Shown here: positions 28,806 through 38,048 of the stretch, piece after piece | Position numbering within the stretch: position 1 is the stretch's first letter | How the letters are laid out: each line of letters opens with the position of its first letter | Assembly: GCF_002198735.1 (NCBI RefSeq) | Contig: NZ_MWLO01000131.1 | Coordinates: forward strand, 1-64,000 | Direction: 5' to 3' | Length of the DNA: 64,000 bases | Source: Ideonella sp. A 288 | GTDB lineage: Bacteria; Pseudomonadota; Gammaproteobacteria; Burkholderiales; Burkholderiaceae_C | Position numbers and translations under genes: made by a program | Notes under the pieces: model-generated | Database searches by the model: none | Told to the model about the DNA's origin: nothing | Seen by the model: only the letters and a program-made list of their open reading frames with translations

Positions 28806-29996
28806 TCACGCGGCTTTCAGGTAGGTTTCGGCCAGCCGCACCCAGTAGCTTGCCCCGGTGGGCAGCACCCGGTCGTTGAAGTCGTAGCCGGGGTTGTGCA
28901 CCATGCAACCGCCCTGCTCGCCGACGCCGTTGCCGATGAAGACGTAGCAGCCCGGCACCTTCTCGAGGAAGAACGCAAAGTCCTCGCTGCCCGTGACGGG
29001 CTCCACCTTGTCGATCAGGCCGTCGTCGCCCAGCCAGTCGCGCACCACCTGCTCACAGAAGGCGGTCTGCGCCGGGTGGTTGTACAGGCACGGGTAACGT
29101 CGGTCGTACTCGACCTCGGCGGTGGCGCCGTAGACGGCGGCCTGCGCGTGGGCGATCTCGGTGATGCGGCGCTCGAGCAGGTCGCGCACCTCGGGCTTGA
29201 AGGCGCGCACGGTCAGGCGCAGTTCGGCCTCGTTGGGGATCACGTTGGCCGCCTCGCCGGCCAGGAAGGCGCCGACGGTGACGATGCCCACCTCGAGCGG
29301 CGGCACGTTGCGCGAGACGATGGACTGCAGCGCCATCACGATGCTGGACGCGGCCACCACCGGGTCGATGGCGGTCTGCGGCATCGCGCCGTGGCCGCCC
29401 TTGCCGCGCACCTTGATGATGGCGGTGTCGGAACTGGCCATCGCAAAGCCCGGCACGGCGACGAACTTGCCCTCGGCGCGCCCCGGCATGTTGTGCATGC
29501 CGAACATGGCCTCGCAAGGGAACAGGTCGAGGAAGCCTTCGTCCAGCATGCGCTTGGCGCCGGCCTGGCCTTCTTCGGCGGGCTGGAACACCAGGTGCAG
29601 GATGCCGTCAAAGCGCCTGGTGGCGGCCAGGTGGCGCGCCGCAGCCAAGAGCATGGCCGTGTGGCCGTCGTGGCCGCAGGCGTGCATCTTGCCGAACACC
29701 TTGCTGGCCCAGGGCTTGCCACTGGTCTCGAGGATGGGCAGCGCGTCCATGTCGGCACGCAGGCCGATGCGCCGGTTGGACGTGCCGGCGCGCAGCGTGC
29801 CCACCACGCCGGTGCCGCCCAGTCCGCGGTGCACCTCGTAGCCCCAGCGCGCCAGCCTCTCGGCCACGAGGTCGGCGGTGGCGTTCTCCTCGTAGGCCAG
29901 TTCCGGGTTCGAGTGGATCTGGCGGCGGATGTCGACCATTTCGCGCTCATGGGCGCGGATCTCGTCCAGCGCAGGCAAGGGCAGGGGGGCGTTCAT
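28806..29996 (-). CDS. M20 family amidohydrolase (hippurate hydrolase-like)
   Basis: A 396-residue zinc-dependent amidohydrolase of the M20D group (HipO, IAA-amino-acid hydrolase, N-acyl-amino-acid hydrolases). Metal ligands appear in MHACGHDGHTAM (C and H) and PAEEGQAGAKRML (E). The dimerisation domain begins near SDTAIIKVRGKGGHGAMP, and the C-terminal VTGSEDFAFFLEKVPGC carries the last ligands. It cleaves N-acyl or N-carbamoyl groups from amino acids; the substrate is not clear. It is divergent from the MetE-like gene. Confidence 0.9.
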   Translation of the reverse strand: MNAPLPLPALDEIRAHEREMVDIRRQIHSNPELAYEENATADLVAERLARWGYEVHRGLGGTGVVGTLRAGTSNRRIGLRADMDALPILETSGKPWASKVFGKMHACGHDGHTAMLLAAARHLAATRRFDGILHLVFQPAEEGQAGAKRMLDEGFLDLFPCEAMFGMHNMPGRAEGKFVAVPGFAMASSDTAIIKVRGKGGHGAMPQTAIDPVVAASSIVMALQSIVSRNVPPLEVGIVTVGAFLAGEAANVIPNEAELRLTVRAFKPEVRDLLERRITEIAHAQAAVYGATAEVEYDRRYPCLYNHPAQTAFCEQVVRDWLGDDGLIDKVEPVTGSEDFAFFLEKVPGCYVFIGNGVGEQGGCMVHNPGYDFNDRVLPTGASYWVRLAETYLKAA

Positions 29997-30116
29997 CGGT
30001 GGGGCCTCGGAGAAAGGGTGCGAACGATTCTGCACCGCCTCAGGGGCGGCACGGATGGTGGGGACCCTGAGCCCGGCGCGATGATGCGGGCCTGTCCACC
30101 GCCGCGCGAGCCAACG

Positions 30117-31217
30117 ATGAGCCGTCCCCCGTTCCGTGCCGACCAGGTGGGCAGCCTGCTGCGGCCTGCCGAGCTGTCGCAGGCGCGACAGCGCTGGCGC
30201 CGTGGCGAACTGGCCGCCGAGGCCTTGCGCGCGATAGAGGACGACGCGGTGCGGGCCGCCGTGCGCCGGCAGGAGGCCCTGGGCCTGCGTGCCGTCACCG
30301 ACGGCGAGTTTCGCCGCGACTGGTGGCACCTCGATTTCCTGTCGCAGCTCGACGGTGTCACGCTCACCGAGAATGCCGGCCAGAAGTTCACCGTGGCCGG
30401 GCAGGGCGAACAACCGCCCATCGCGTCGGTCACCGGCCGCGTGGCCTGCAGCCGGCCGATCATGGTCGATCACTTTGCGTTCCTGAAGTCGGTGACCACG
30501 CGCTTGCCGAAGATGACCATCCCGTCGCCGTCGATGCTGCACCTGCGCGGCGGGCGCGCGGCCATCTCGCGCAGCGCCTACCCCGATCTCGACGAGTTCT
30601 GGGACGACGTGGCCGCCGCCTACCGCCAGGCCATCGGCCACCTCGCCGCCGCGGGCTGCCGCTACCTGCAGCTCGACGACATCACCTTCGCCTACCTCTG
30701 CGACCCGAAGATCCGCCAGAACTGCATCGCCAACGGCGACGACCCCGACCGGCTGCCGCGGCGCTATGCCGAGGTCATCAACGCCGCGCTGCGCGACCGC
30801 CCCGCCGACATGGCCGTCACCATCCACACCTGCCGCGGCAACTTCAAGAGCGCCTGGGTGGCCGAGGGCGGCTACGACCCCGTGGTCGAGGCCATGTTCT
30901 CCACCGACGTCGACGGCTGGTTCATGGAATTCGACTCGGCCCGCGCCGGCGGCTTCGAGCCGCTGCGTCACCTGCCGGCCGGCAAGAAGGTGGTGCTGGG
31001 CCTGGTGACCACCAAGCAGGGTGATCTGGAAAGCGCCGACGACCTGAGGCGCCGCATCGACGAGGCCGCGCGGGTGGTGCCGCTGGCGCAGCTGTGCCTG
31101 TCGCCGCAGTGCGGCTTCTCGAGCACCCACCACGGCAATGCGCTGTCGCAGGACGACCAGTGGCGCAAGCTCGAGCGCGTGGTGCAGGTGGCGCGCGAGG
31201 TGTGGGGCGAGTCGTGA
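30117..31217 (+). CDS. single-domain cobalamin-independent methionine synthase II family protein
   Basis: A 366-residue TIM-barrel protein equal to the catalytic C-terminal half of MetE. The three kinds of zinc ligand are all there: His/Cys in TIHTCRGNF, Glu in WFMEFDSARAGG and Cys in LSPQCGFSST. The N-terminal half of MetE is missing, as in core-MetE/MesD proteins, so the methyl donor is probably not the usual polyglutamyl folate; roles in sulfur-compound methyl transfer are also possible. Its stop overlaps the next gene's GTG start. It may share a transcript with the TPR-GGDEF gene, which would be an odd pairing. Confidence 0.82.
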   Translation: MSRPPFRADQVGSLLRPAELSQARQRWRRGELAAEALRAIEDDAVRAAVRRQEALGLRAVTDGEFRRDWWHLDFLSQLDGVTLTENAGQKFTVAGQGEQPPIASVTGRVACSRPIMVDHFAFLKSVTTRLPKMTIPSPSMLHLRGGRAAISRSAYPDLDEFWDDVAAAYRQAIGHLAAAGCRYLQLDDITFAYLCDPKIRQNCIANGDDPDRLPRRYAEVINAALRDRPADMAVTIHTCRGNFKSAWVAEGGYDPVVEAMFSTDVDGWFMEFDSARAGGFEPLRHLPAGKKVVLGLVTTKQGDLESADDLRRRIDEAARVVPLAQLCLSPQCGFSSTHHGNALSQDDQWRKLERVVQVAREVWGES

Positions 31218-33022
31218 CCACCGACGTCATGCCGGCACCGCCCCCACCGTCGCGCGCCGGGCCGGCGCTGCGGCTGGCCCGCCGGGCCTGGCGCTTGCAG
31301 TACCGCGATTCGGCGCAGAGCCTGGCCCTGGCCGAGCGGGCGCTGGCCATGGGCGACCGGCTGGGCGACGCGTCGGCCGTGGCCTGGGCACGGTTGGCGC
31401 AGGCCTACCATCACATGCGCTATGGCCCGATGCCGGTGGCGCTGCGCGAGTTCCGCGCCGCGCGGCGCGGCTTCGCCCGCCTGGGCGACGAACGCGGGCA
31501 GATGCTGGCCGATGTCGGCGTGGCCCGCTGCACCTGGCGGCAGGGGCGCCTGCACGAGGCGCTGGACATCGTGCTGCCGCTGCGCGACCGCGGCATGGCC
31601 CTGCTGCGCCACGAGGAACGCGGCATGCTGCTCAACAGCATCGCCGGGTGCTGTTCGGTGATGGGGCGGCCCGACGAGGCCTTCGGCTACATGTACCAGG
31701 CGCTGCGCGAAGCCGGGCCCGCCCGCGGCCACGGCTTCGACACGGTGCTGTACTGCAACCTGGCCCACGAGTTGTGCCTGCTGGGCGACCAGGACGAGGC
31801 GCTGGCCTATGTCGAAGAGGGCCTGCGCCGCTGCGCGACGATGAACACGCCGCTCTTCCACGCGGCGCTGCTGATCAACCGGGTGCAAAGCCTGACCGAC
31901 GTCGGCCGCGCGGCCGACGCCCTGCCGGTGATCCATGAGCTTCTCGCGATGCGCGACGACGCCGTCGGCCTCGGTGTCCAGGACATGTCGTTCGAGAGCC
32001 TGGCCATCGCCGCACTGAGGGCGGGCGACGTGGCGTTGGGCAGCGACCTGCTGCAGCGCGCGCGTGCGGCCGTCGACGTCGACGGCCTGCCGGACACGCA
32101 CATCGAACTGGCCGTGGCCGAGGCCGAGGCGGCGCGCTGCGCCGGCCGCCTCGACGACGCGCTCGGTCACCTGGCCCGGCTGGATCCATTGACCCGCGAG
32201 GGCATCAGCCTGCGCGCGCGCTGCATGGCGTGGCAACTGCGTGCCGACCTGTGCCAGTTGCAGGGCGACCCGAGCGGCGCGGTGCACGCCTTGCGCGAAT
32301 GGCAGCTGGCGCACCTGGCGCGCTCGGCGATGGCCTCGCGGGCGCGGCAGCAGGCGGCCTCGCTGCAGACCGAATTGATGCGCGCGCAGCGCCGCCACGA
32401 GGAGATCGACGCCCGCCGGCAGGCCAGTGAACGCGCCCGCGAGGCGCTGTCGGCCATCAACCGGCAGCTCTCGGCCCGGGTGGCCGAGGTGCAGGCGCTG
32501 CAGTTGGAACTGCAGCAGCAGGCGCTGCGCGACCCACTCACCGGCCTGTACAACCGCCGCCACATGAACGAGGTGCTGGGCCCGATGTTCCTGCTGGCGC
32601 AGCGCGACCGGCTGCCGCTGTCGGTGGTCATCGTCGACCTCGACCACTTCAAGGCGGTGAACGACCGCCATGGCCACCTGGCCGGCGACCGGGTGCTGAG
32701 CGCCTTCGGCGCCCTGCTGGCGGTGCACCTGCGCCGCAGCGACGTGGCCTGCCGCTACGGCGGCGAGGAGTTCTGCCTGCTGATGCCACGCACCGCCGCG
32801 GCGATGGCGCGTCGCAAGCTGGCGGCGATGCTGAAGGCCTGGCGCGCGCAGACCTTCGACCTGGACGCTGGCCGGCTCACCCAACTGAGCTTCTCGGCCG
32901 GTGTGGCCGACACGGCCGCGGGCGAGTGGATCGCGCCCGAGCAACTGCTGCGCGCCGCCGACGATGCCGCGCTGCAGGCCAAGCGCAGCGGGCGCGGCCG
33001 GGTGGTGCTGGCGACGCCATAG
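31214..33022 (+). CDS. TPR-GGDEF diguanylate cyclase
   Basis: A 602-residue soluble protein. Residues 15-400 are helical tetratricopeptide-like repeats; a coiled coil (about 395-450) joins them to a GGDEF domain starting QQALRDPLTGLYNRRHMNEV. The active site is intact (YGGEEF, 516-520), and an inhibitory RxxD (RRSD, 507-510) is placed correctly, so it should make c-di-GMP under product control. There are no membrane helices; the TPR part may bind a partner protein. Start: GTG 31214 overlaps the upstream stop (GTGA); ATG 31229 is the alternative. Confidence 0.9.
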   Translation: MTTDVMPAPPPPSRAGPALRLARRAWRLQYRDSAQSLALAERALAMGDRLGDASAVAWARLAQAYHHMRYGPMPVALREFRAARRGFARLGDERGQMLADVGVARCTWRQGRLHEALDIVLPLRDRGMALLRHEERGMLLNSIAGCCSVMGRPDEAFGYMYQALREAGPARGHGFDTVLYCNLAHELCLLGDQDEALAYVEEGLRRCATMNTPLFHAALLINRVQSLTDVGRAADALPVIHELLAMRDDAVGLGVQDMSFESLAIAALRAGDVALGSDLLQRARAAVDVDGLPDTHIELAVAEAEAARCAGRLDDALGHLARLDPLTREGISLRARCMAWQLRADLCQLQGDPSGAVHALREWQLAHLARSAMASRARQQAASLQTELMRAQRRHEEIDARRQASERAREALSAINRQLSARVAEVQALQLELQQQALRDPLTGLYNRRHMNEVLGPMFLLAQRDRLPLSVVIVDLDHFKAVNDRHGHLAGDRVLSAFGALLAVHLRRSDVACRYGGEEFCLLMPRTAAAMARRKLAAMLKAWRAQTFDLDAGRLTQLSFSAGVADTAAGEWIAPEQLLRAADDAALQAKRSGRGRVVLATP

Positions 33023-33207
33023 GCGCCGGCGCCGACAGGGGCACAGCGCCCGAGTGGCCTTGCGCATGCTGTCATGCAAAGCACGCGCATCGATGGTTTG
33101 CCGCAGATCACTTGGCCCCCTGAACGGGCCCTGCCCCATGCGGCTGCGGGGCGGGGCGGCTCTGCGAGAATCCCCCATTCGACTCAACGAAATCCCAGGG
33201 GATAAAC

Positions 33208-34176
33208 ATGGATGCTTCCATGCGCAGCAGCCGCCCGCTGCTGTCCGTGGTGGTGCCTTGTTACAACGAGCAACAGGTCATCGCCGAAACCGCCACGCAA
33301 CTGATCGCGCTGGCTGACCGCCTCGATGAGGTCGATGTCGAGTTGATCTTCGTGGACGACGGCAGCCGCGACACCACCTGCTCGCTGCTGCGGCAGATCG
33401 CGGCCACCGAGCCGCGCGTGAAGATCCTCAGCTTCGCCCGCAACTTCGGCCACCAGATCGCGGTGACGGCCGGCATCGACGCGGCCTCGGGCGACGCGGT
33501 GGTGCTGATCGACGCCGACCTGCAGGACCCGCCCGAGGTCATCCCGGCCATGCTCGCCAAATGGCGCGAGGGCTACGACGTGGTGTACGGCACCCGAACC
33601 GATCGCGAAGGCGAGTCGGTCTTCAAGCGGTTCACCGCCAAGGCCTTCTACCGCCTGCTGAACCGCCTGTCGGACACCGTCATCCCGCTCGACACCGGCG
33701 ATTTCCGCCTGATGAGCCGCCGCGTCGTCGATGCGCTGCGTTCGATGCCCGAGCGCGACCGCTTCGTGCGCGGCATGGTCAGCTGGGTGGGGTTCCGGCA
33801 GACGGCGCTGCCGTACCGGCGCGCCGAACGCTTTGCCGGCGAGACCAAGTACCCGCTGCGCAAGATGATCCATTTTGCCGCCGACGGCCTGCTGTCGTTC
33901 TCCACCAAGCCGCTGCAGTTGTCGATCGGCCTGGGCGCGCTCTCGTCGCTGCTGGCCTTTGCCGGCATCGTCTACGTGCTGGGCGTGCGCCTGTTCACCG
34001 ACCGCTGGGTGGAGGGCTGGGCGGGCCTGTTCATCGCGGTGCTGTTCCTGGGCGGCGTGCAGCTCATCACCGTGGGCATCCTCGGCGAGTACATCGGCCG
34101 CATCTACAACGAGGTCAAGCGCCGTCCGCTGTACGTGGTCGGCGAGACCGTGGGCCTCGAACCGCGCCGTGACTGA
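33208..34176 (+). CDS. GT2 family glycosyltransferase, polyprenyl-phosphate sugar synthase (GtrB/DPM1-like)
   Basis: A 322-residue membrane-bound glycosyltransferase. The GT-A fold shows SVVVPCYNEQQVIAET, LIFVDDGSRDTT and the DxD region LIDADLQDPPEV, followed by the QxxRW-like DRFVRGMVSWVGFRQ. Two C-terminal helices (about 228-255 and 268-295) anchor it. Such enzymes move glucose, mannose or similar sugars from a nucleotide to undecaprenyl phosphate on the cytoplasmic face. It overlaps gtrA by 8 bases and starts a four-gene module. Confidence 0.9.
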   Translation: MDASMRSSRPLLSVVVPCYNEQQVIAETATQLIALADRLDEVDVELIFVDDGSRDTTCSLLRQIAATEPRVKILSFARNFGHQIAVTAGIDAASGDAVVLIDADLQDPPEVIPAMLAKWREGYDVVYGTRTDREGESVFKRFTAKAFYRLLNRLSDTVIPLDTGDFRLMSRRVVDALRSMPERDRFVRGMVSWVGFRQTALPYRRAERFAGETKYPLRKMIHFAADGLLSFSTKPLQLSIGLGALSSLLAFAGIVYVLGVRLFTDRWVEGWAGLFIAVLFLGGVQLITVGILGEYIGRIYNEVKRRPLYVVGETVGLEPRRD

Positions 34177-34606
34177 GGCCACGCCACCCGCCGCCGCGCG
34201 GCGAGGGCTGTCCGCTGAGTTCGTGCGCTATCTGCTGGCCGGCCTGGCCAACACGGCGGTCGGCTATGCGGCCTTCCTGGCGCTGCTGTGGGGGGCAGGG
34301 CTCGGCCCGCGTGCCGCCAACGCCGGCAGCTATGCCGTCGGTCTGTGCCTGGCGCTGCTGCTGAACCGCTACTTCGTCTTCGAGGGCGCCACCGTCACGC
34401 CCGGCGCCGTCGTCCGCTTCGCCGCGGGCTTCGGCGTGGCCTATGCGCTGAACCTGGCCACGCTGTGGCGATTGCTCGACCTGGGGGTGCCGCCGGCCTG
34501 GGCGCAACTGGTGGCGATGGCGGTGTACACGATCGGCTTCTACGCCATCAACCGGCTGTGGGTGTGGCGCCGGCCCGGGCGTGACGCGCCCGCGCGCGGC
34601 GCCTGA
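34169..34606 (+). CDS. GtrA family membrane protein (flippase-like)
   Basis: A 145-residue protein with four membrane helices and the GtrA pattern FVRYLLAGLANTAVGYAAFLAL ... NRYFVFEG ... NRLWVW. GtrA proteins are thought to flip undecaprenyl-phosphate sugars to the periplasm. The GTG at 34169 is the likely start, overlapping the upstream stop; no ATG lies before the first helix. It works with the GT2 upstream, which supplies the lipid-linked sugar, and the transferase downstream. Confidence 0.87.
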   Translation: MTEATPPAAARRGLSAEFVRYLLAGLANTAVGYAAFLALLWGAGLGPRAANAGSYAVGLCLALLLNRYFVFEGATVTPGAVVRFAAGFGVAYALNLATLWRLLDLGVPPAWAQLVAMAVYTIGFYAINRLWVWRRPGRDAPARGA

Positions 34607-34609
34607 TCG

Positions 34610-35743
34610 ATGGCCGCAGCGCCGTCGTCGCCCCCCGGCCAGGACAGGCCATGGCAGGCCGCGGCCTGGGTGCTGGCCGTCGGCCTGCTGAGCCGGGCCT
34701 GGGTGCTGGGCATGGCCTGGCTGGCCAACGACCGGCTCGGCCTGGGCCGCAGCACCGAGCGGCTGATGTGCTCCTGGGATTGCGGCTGGTACTGGAACCT
34801 GATCGAAGGCGGCTACCACCTCCAGCCCGCGGCCGACGGGGCGGGTGAATCTGCCAACTGGGCGTTCTTCCCGCTGTTCCCGATGCTGGTGCGGCTGGTG
34901 ATGCAGGCCACGGGCTGGCACATGCTGGTCGCGTCCCAGCTGGTCGTGAACCTGGCCTTCCTGGCCGCGCTGGTGCTGCTGCACGCGCATGTGCGCCGCC
35001 TGGTGGACGACGCGACGGCGCGTTTCGTGGTCGTGGCACTGGCGTTCTCGCCATTCAGCCTGTACTTCAGCGCGCCCTACACCGAATCGCTGTACCTGCT
35101 GCTGATGGTGGCGGTGATGCATGCGGCGCGCGGCGGCCAGTGGCTGCTGGCCGGCCTGTGTGCCGCGGCGCTGTCGGCCACGCGCAACCTGGGCGTCTTC
35201 ATCGCGCTGCCGATGCTGGTGCTGGGCCTGTCGCAGTTCGGCTGGCGCCGCGTGGCCACGCTGGCGGATGGCACCGAGCGCTTCGTGTTGGCGCTGGCGC
35301 TGGTGCCGCTGGGGCTGGCCGCGTACATGCTGTTCCTGCACCACCTGATCGGCGACGCGCTGGCCTTCAAGCATGTGCAGGTGTCCTGGGGCGGTGGCAT
35401 CGGCAATCCGCTGGCCACGCTGTATGGCGCCCTGCGGCACGGCAGCAGCTACGAGCGCTACTGCGCCGTCGCGGCCTGCCTGTCGCTGGCGGCAGCGGTG
35501 CTGCTGTACCGTCGCGGCCTGCGGGCCGAGGCGCTGATCCTGCTGATCGGCACGCTGATCCCGGCCGCGGTGCGCATCCACTCGGCGCCGCGCTACGCGT
35601 TGACGCTGTACCCTGTGTTCCTGGCGCTGGGTCTGGCGCTGCGCCACTCGCCGCGCGCCCGGCACCTGGTGGTGTGGGCCATGCTGCCGCCGAGCGTGGT
35701 CCTGGTGGCGTCCTGGGTGGCGCAGAAAACCTACATGGTATGA
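34610..35743 (+). CDS. PIG-V-like polytopic mannosyl/glycosyltransferase
   Basis: A 377-residue integral membrane protein with about 9-10 helices and a large first periplasmic loop. It resembles the PIG-V/GT-C family: the loop has CSWDCGWYWNLIEGGYH, equivalent to the conserved WD-xxxY site of GT76, and later FFPLFPMLVRL and SPFSLYFSAPYTESLYLL. GT-C enzymes use polyprenyl-phosphate sugars outside the cytoplasm, which fits GT2 and GtrA just upstream. The acceptor is unknown. Its stop overlaps the next start (ATGA). Confidence 0.85.
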   Translation: MAAAPSSPPGQDRPWQAAAWVLAVGLLSRAWVLGMAWLANDRLGLGRSTERLMCSWDCGWYWNLIEGGYHLQPAADGAGESANWAFFPLFPMLVRLVMQATGWHMLVASQLVVNLAFLAALVLLHAHVRRLVDDATARFVVVALAFSPFSLYFSAPYTESLYLLLMVAVMHAARGGQWLLAGLCAAALSATRNLGVFIALPMLVLGLSQFGWRRVATLADGTERFVLALALVPLGLAAYMLFLHHLIGDALAFKHVQVSWGGGIGNPLATLYGALRHGSSYERYCAVAACLSLAAAVLLYRRGLRAEALILLIGTLIPAAVRIHSAPRYALTLYPVFLALGLALRHSPRARHLVVWAMLPPSVVLVASWVAQKTYMV

Positions 35744-36324
35744 GGCCGCTGCGACTGCTCACGCTGGCGGGTGTGGCCGCGCTGGCCGCCTTCTATGCCC
35801 ATGTCGGCCTGCTGGCCGCCCGGCCGCAGGTCAGCCCGATGTACCGGGCGTTCTACATCGACCAGTCCTTGCGCCACTGGAACCGCGGCATCGGCCCGAT
35901 TTACCGGCTGGGCGACACGATCGACTTCGGGCGGGCCCAGCCCTTCCTGTCGCGCCGGGGCTGGAGCCCGCACGAGGACTGGGGCACCTGGTCCGACGGC
36001 CCTGTGGCCGAGATCCACCTGCAACTGGCCGCCACCGACCGGCCGCGGCACCTGACCCTCGAGGTGCTGCCGATGCTGGTGCCGCAGAAGGGCCTTGGCG
36101 CGCAGACCGTCACCGTGCATGCCAACGGCCAGCCGCTCGGCACACGGCGCGTGACGTCGGCGCAGACGCTGTCGTTCGACATCCCCGAGGCGGCGTGGGC
36201 CGGCACCGACGGGCTGCTGCGCCTGCGGCTGGACCTGCCCGATGCCGCCTCGCCGCGCCAACTGGGCCTGTCGCGCGACCCGCGGCAGCTGGGCATCGGT
36301 TTGCGCCGCCTTCGCGTGTCGTGA
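35740..36324 (+). CDS. membrane-anchored beta-rich protein, partner of the glycosyl module
   Basis: A 194-residue protein with one N-terminal helix (residues 4-25, anchor or signal) and a periplasmic domain of predicted beta strands. The domain has GWSPHEDWGTWSDGPVAEI, LTLEVLPMLVPQ and a C-terminal SPRQLGLSRDPRQLGIGLRRL. I recognise this pattern from beta-sandwich domains at the ends of bacterial glycosyl- and phosphoglycerol transferases (DUF7024-like); here it is a separate gene. It may bind the glycan acceptor. It overlaps the PIG-V-like gene by 4 bases. Confidence 0.75.
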   Translation: MRPLRLLTLAGVAALAAFYAHVGLLAARPQVSPMYRAFYIDQSLRHWNRGIGPIYRLGDTIDFGRAQPFLSRRGWSPHEDWGTWSDGPVAEIHLQLAATDRPRHLTLEVLPMLVPQKGLGAQTVTVHANGQPLGTRRVTSAQTLSFDIPEAAWAGTDGLLRLRLDLPDAASPRQLGLSRDPRQLGIGLRRLRVS

Positions 36325-36377
36325 CGCCCTGGCCGCGGAACGCGCGATGATCGGGCCTGTGGATCAGGAGTACCCCC

Positions 36378-37055
36378 ATGCAACGACGTGAACTGTCCCG
36401 GGCCATCGCATTGGCCACCTTCTCCAGCCTGCTGCCGCTGTATGCGCGGGCGCTGAGCCAGGGCGATGCCGCCAGCGGCATCCGCGAGGCACTGGGCCGC
36501 GGTGCCGAGGCCGCGGTGTCGCTGCTCGGCAAGCCCGACGGCTTCCTCGGCAACCCGCTGGTGCGCATCCCCCTGCCGGGCTACCTGAAGGACGCCACCA
36601 AGCTGCTCAAGCTGGCAGGCCAGGGCAAGCGGGTGGACGAACTCGTCACCGCGATGAACCGAGCCGCCGAGGCGGCGGTGCCCGAGGCCAAGACGCTGCT
36701 GGTCGAGGCGGTCAAGGGCATCAGCCTGCAGGACGCCACCCGCATCGTGCGCGGCGGCGAGACCTCGGTGACCGATTTCTTCTCGCGCCAGACCCGAGAG
36801 CCATTGGGCAAGAAGTTCCTGCCCATCGTCACCACGGCCACCGAGCGCGTCTCGCTGGCCGACAAGTACAACTCGGTGGCCGCCAAGGTGTCGGGCCTGG
36901 GCCTGGTGAAGAAGGAGGACGCCACCATCCAGCAGTACGTGACGCGCAAGGCGCTGGACGGCCTCTACCTCATGATCGGCCAGGAAGAGAAGAAGATCCG
37001 CCAGGACCCGGTGGGCACCGGCAGCGCGCTGCTGAAGGCGGTGTTCGGCAAGTGA
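36378..37055 (+). CDS. DUF4197 domain-containing protein
   Basis: A 225-residue protein of unknown function. The N-terminus (residues 1-27) looks like a signal peptide, with RRELSRAIALATFSSLLPL. The body has the DUF4197 pattern GFLGNPLVRIPLPGYLKDA, VTDFFSRQTREPL and a C-terminal LDGLYLMIGQEEKKIRQDP. It is found widely in proteobacteria and is probably periplasmic. A ribosome site (CAGGAG) lies upstream. It stands alone between the glycan module and a convergent kinase gene. Confidence 0.88.
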   Translation: MQRRELSRAIALATFSSLLPLYARALSQGDAASGIREALGRGAEAAVSLLGKPDGFLGNPLVRIPLPGYLKDATKLLKLAGQGKRVDELVTAMNRAAEAAVPEAKTLLVEAVKGISLQDATRIVRGGETSVTDFFSRQTREPLGKKFLPIVTTATERVSLADKYNSVAAKVSGLGLVKKEDATIQQYVTRKALDGLYLMIGQEEKKIRQDPVGTGSALLKAVFGK

Positions 37056-37085
37056 CCCGGTGAGCCACGTCGCCGGCAGGCGGCC

Positions 37086-38048
37086 TCAGGCCGGCCGGCG
37101 CACGGCCATCAGCGCGGCGGGCCGCACCCGCACCGTCAGTTCGGTGGCGTCGGGCAGGGGTTCGCCATCGGCGGCCAGCGGCAGGGGCGGGTCGGCGCGC
37201 AGCCGCAGCGTGGTGAAGGGCAGGGCCCGCACGCGTGGATGCCGCAGGTGCAGCCCGGCCAGCAGCAGCGGCATCATCGCCAAGGCACCCACCGTACCGA
37301 AGCGCCCGGCCACCAGCAGGTCGAGCCGGCCGTCGTCGATGCGCGCGGCCGGCGCCGCGGGCATGCCGCTGCCATAGCTGCGGGTGTTCAGCGTCGACGC
37401 GAACAGCGTGTCGCCCAGCGGCCGCGGCTGACCGTCGACCCAGGCCTCGACGCCGAAGCGGCGCAGCGCGGCCAGTTCAGCGAAGGTGGCGGCCAGGTAG
37501 CGCGGCAGGCCGCGCAGCCAGCCCGGTGCCTGCAGCGCGCGCTGCGCCACCGCCGCATCGAACCCGGCGGCCAGGCTGCTGACGAAGGGCGTGCAAGCCG
37601 CGCCGCAGACCACCTCGCCAATGTCGATGGCCCGGGCCTCGGCCCGCAGCGCCAGGTCGAGCGCGTCCTCGGCGGCCAGCCGGTGCACGCCGAAGGCGCG
37701 GGCGGTGTCGTTGCCGGTGCCGCAGGGTAGCAGGCCCAGCTGGTGGCCGCGCACCAGCAGCGCCGGCAGCATGCGGTGCACCGTGCCGTCGCCGCCGGCC
37801 AGCACCACGCGGCTGCCGCGCGGGCGGCTGCGCAGCCAGGCCAGTGCCTCGTCGGCACTGTGGAAGCACTGCAGCGTGGCCCCGGGCGCGTGGCGCGACA
37901 GGTGCGCCTGCACCCGTGGCAGCAGGCGTGCCGCCCGCCCGCCGGCCGCTTGCGGGTTCAGCAGCACGCAGGGCGCGAGGTCGCCCGGCGGCGGTGTGCC
38001 GGCTGGCAGCCGCGCCCATGGCGCGGCGGGTGAGTCAGGCGGGCCCAT
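37086..38048 (-). CDS. diacylglycerol kinase family lipid kinase (YegS-like)
   Basis: A 320-residue protein of the DAGK/sphingosine-kinase fold. The nucleotide site is VVLAGGDGTVHRMLPALL, followed by LGLLPCGTGNDTARAFG, and the C-terminal beta domain has DDGRLDLLVAG and LAADGEPLPDATELTVRV. It phosphorylates a lipid such as diacylglycerol or phosphatidylglycerol; the substrate is not told by sequence. The start overlaps the end of the broken aldo/keto reductase reading frame by 14 bases. Confidence 0.88.
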   Translation of the reverse strand: MGPPDSPAAPWARLPAGTPPPGDLAPCVLLNPQAAGGRAARLLPRVQAHLSRHAPGATLQCFHSADEALAWLRSRPRGSRVVLAGGDGTVHRMLPALLVRGHQLGLLPCGTGNDTARAFGVHRLAAEDALDLALRAEARAIDIGEVVCGAACTPFVSSLAAGFDAAVAQRALQAPGWLRGLPRYLAATFAELAALRRFGVEAWVDGQPRPLGDTLFASTLNTRSYGSGMPAAPAARIDDGRLDLLVAGRFGTVGALAMMPLLLAGLHLRHPRVRALPFTTLRLRADPPLPLAADGEPLPDATELTVRVRPAALMAVRRPA

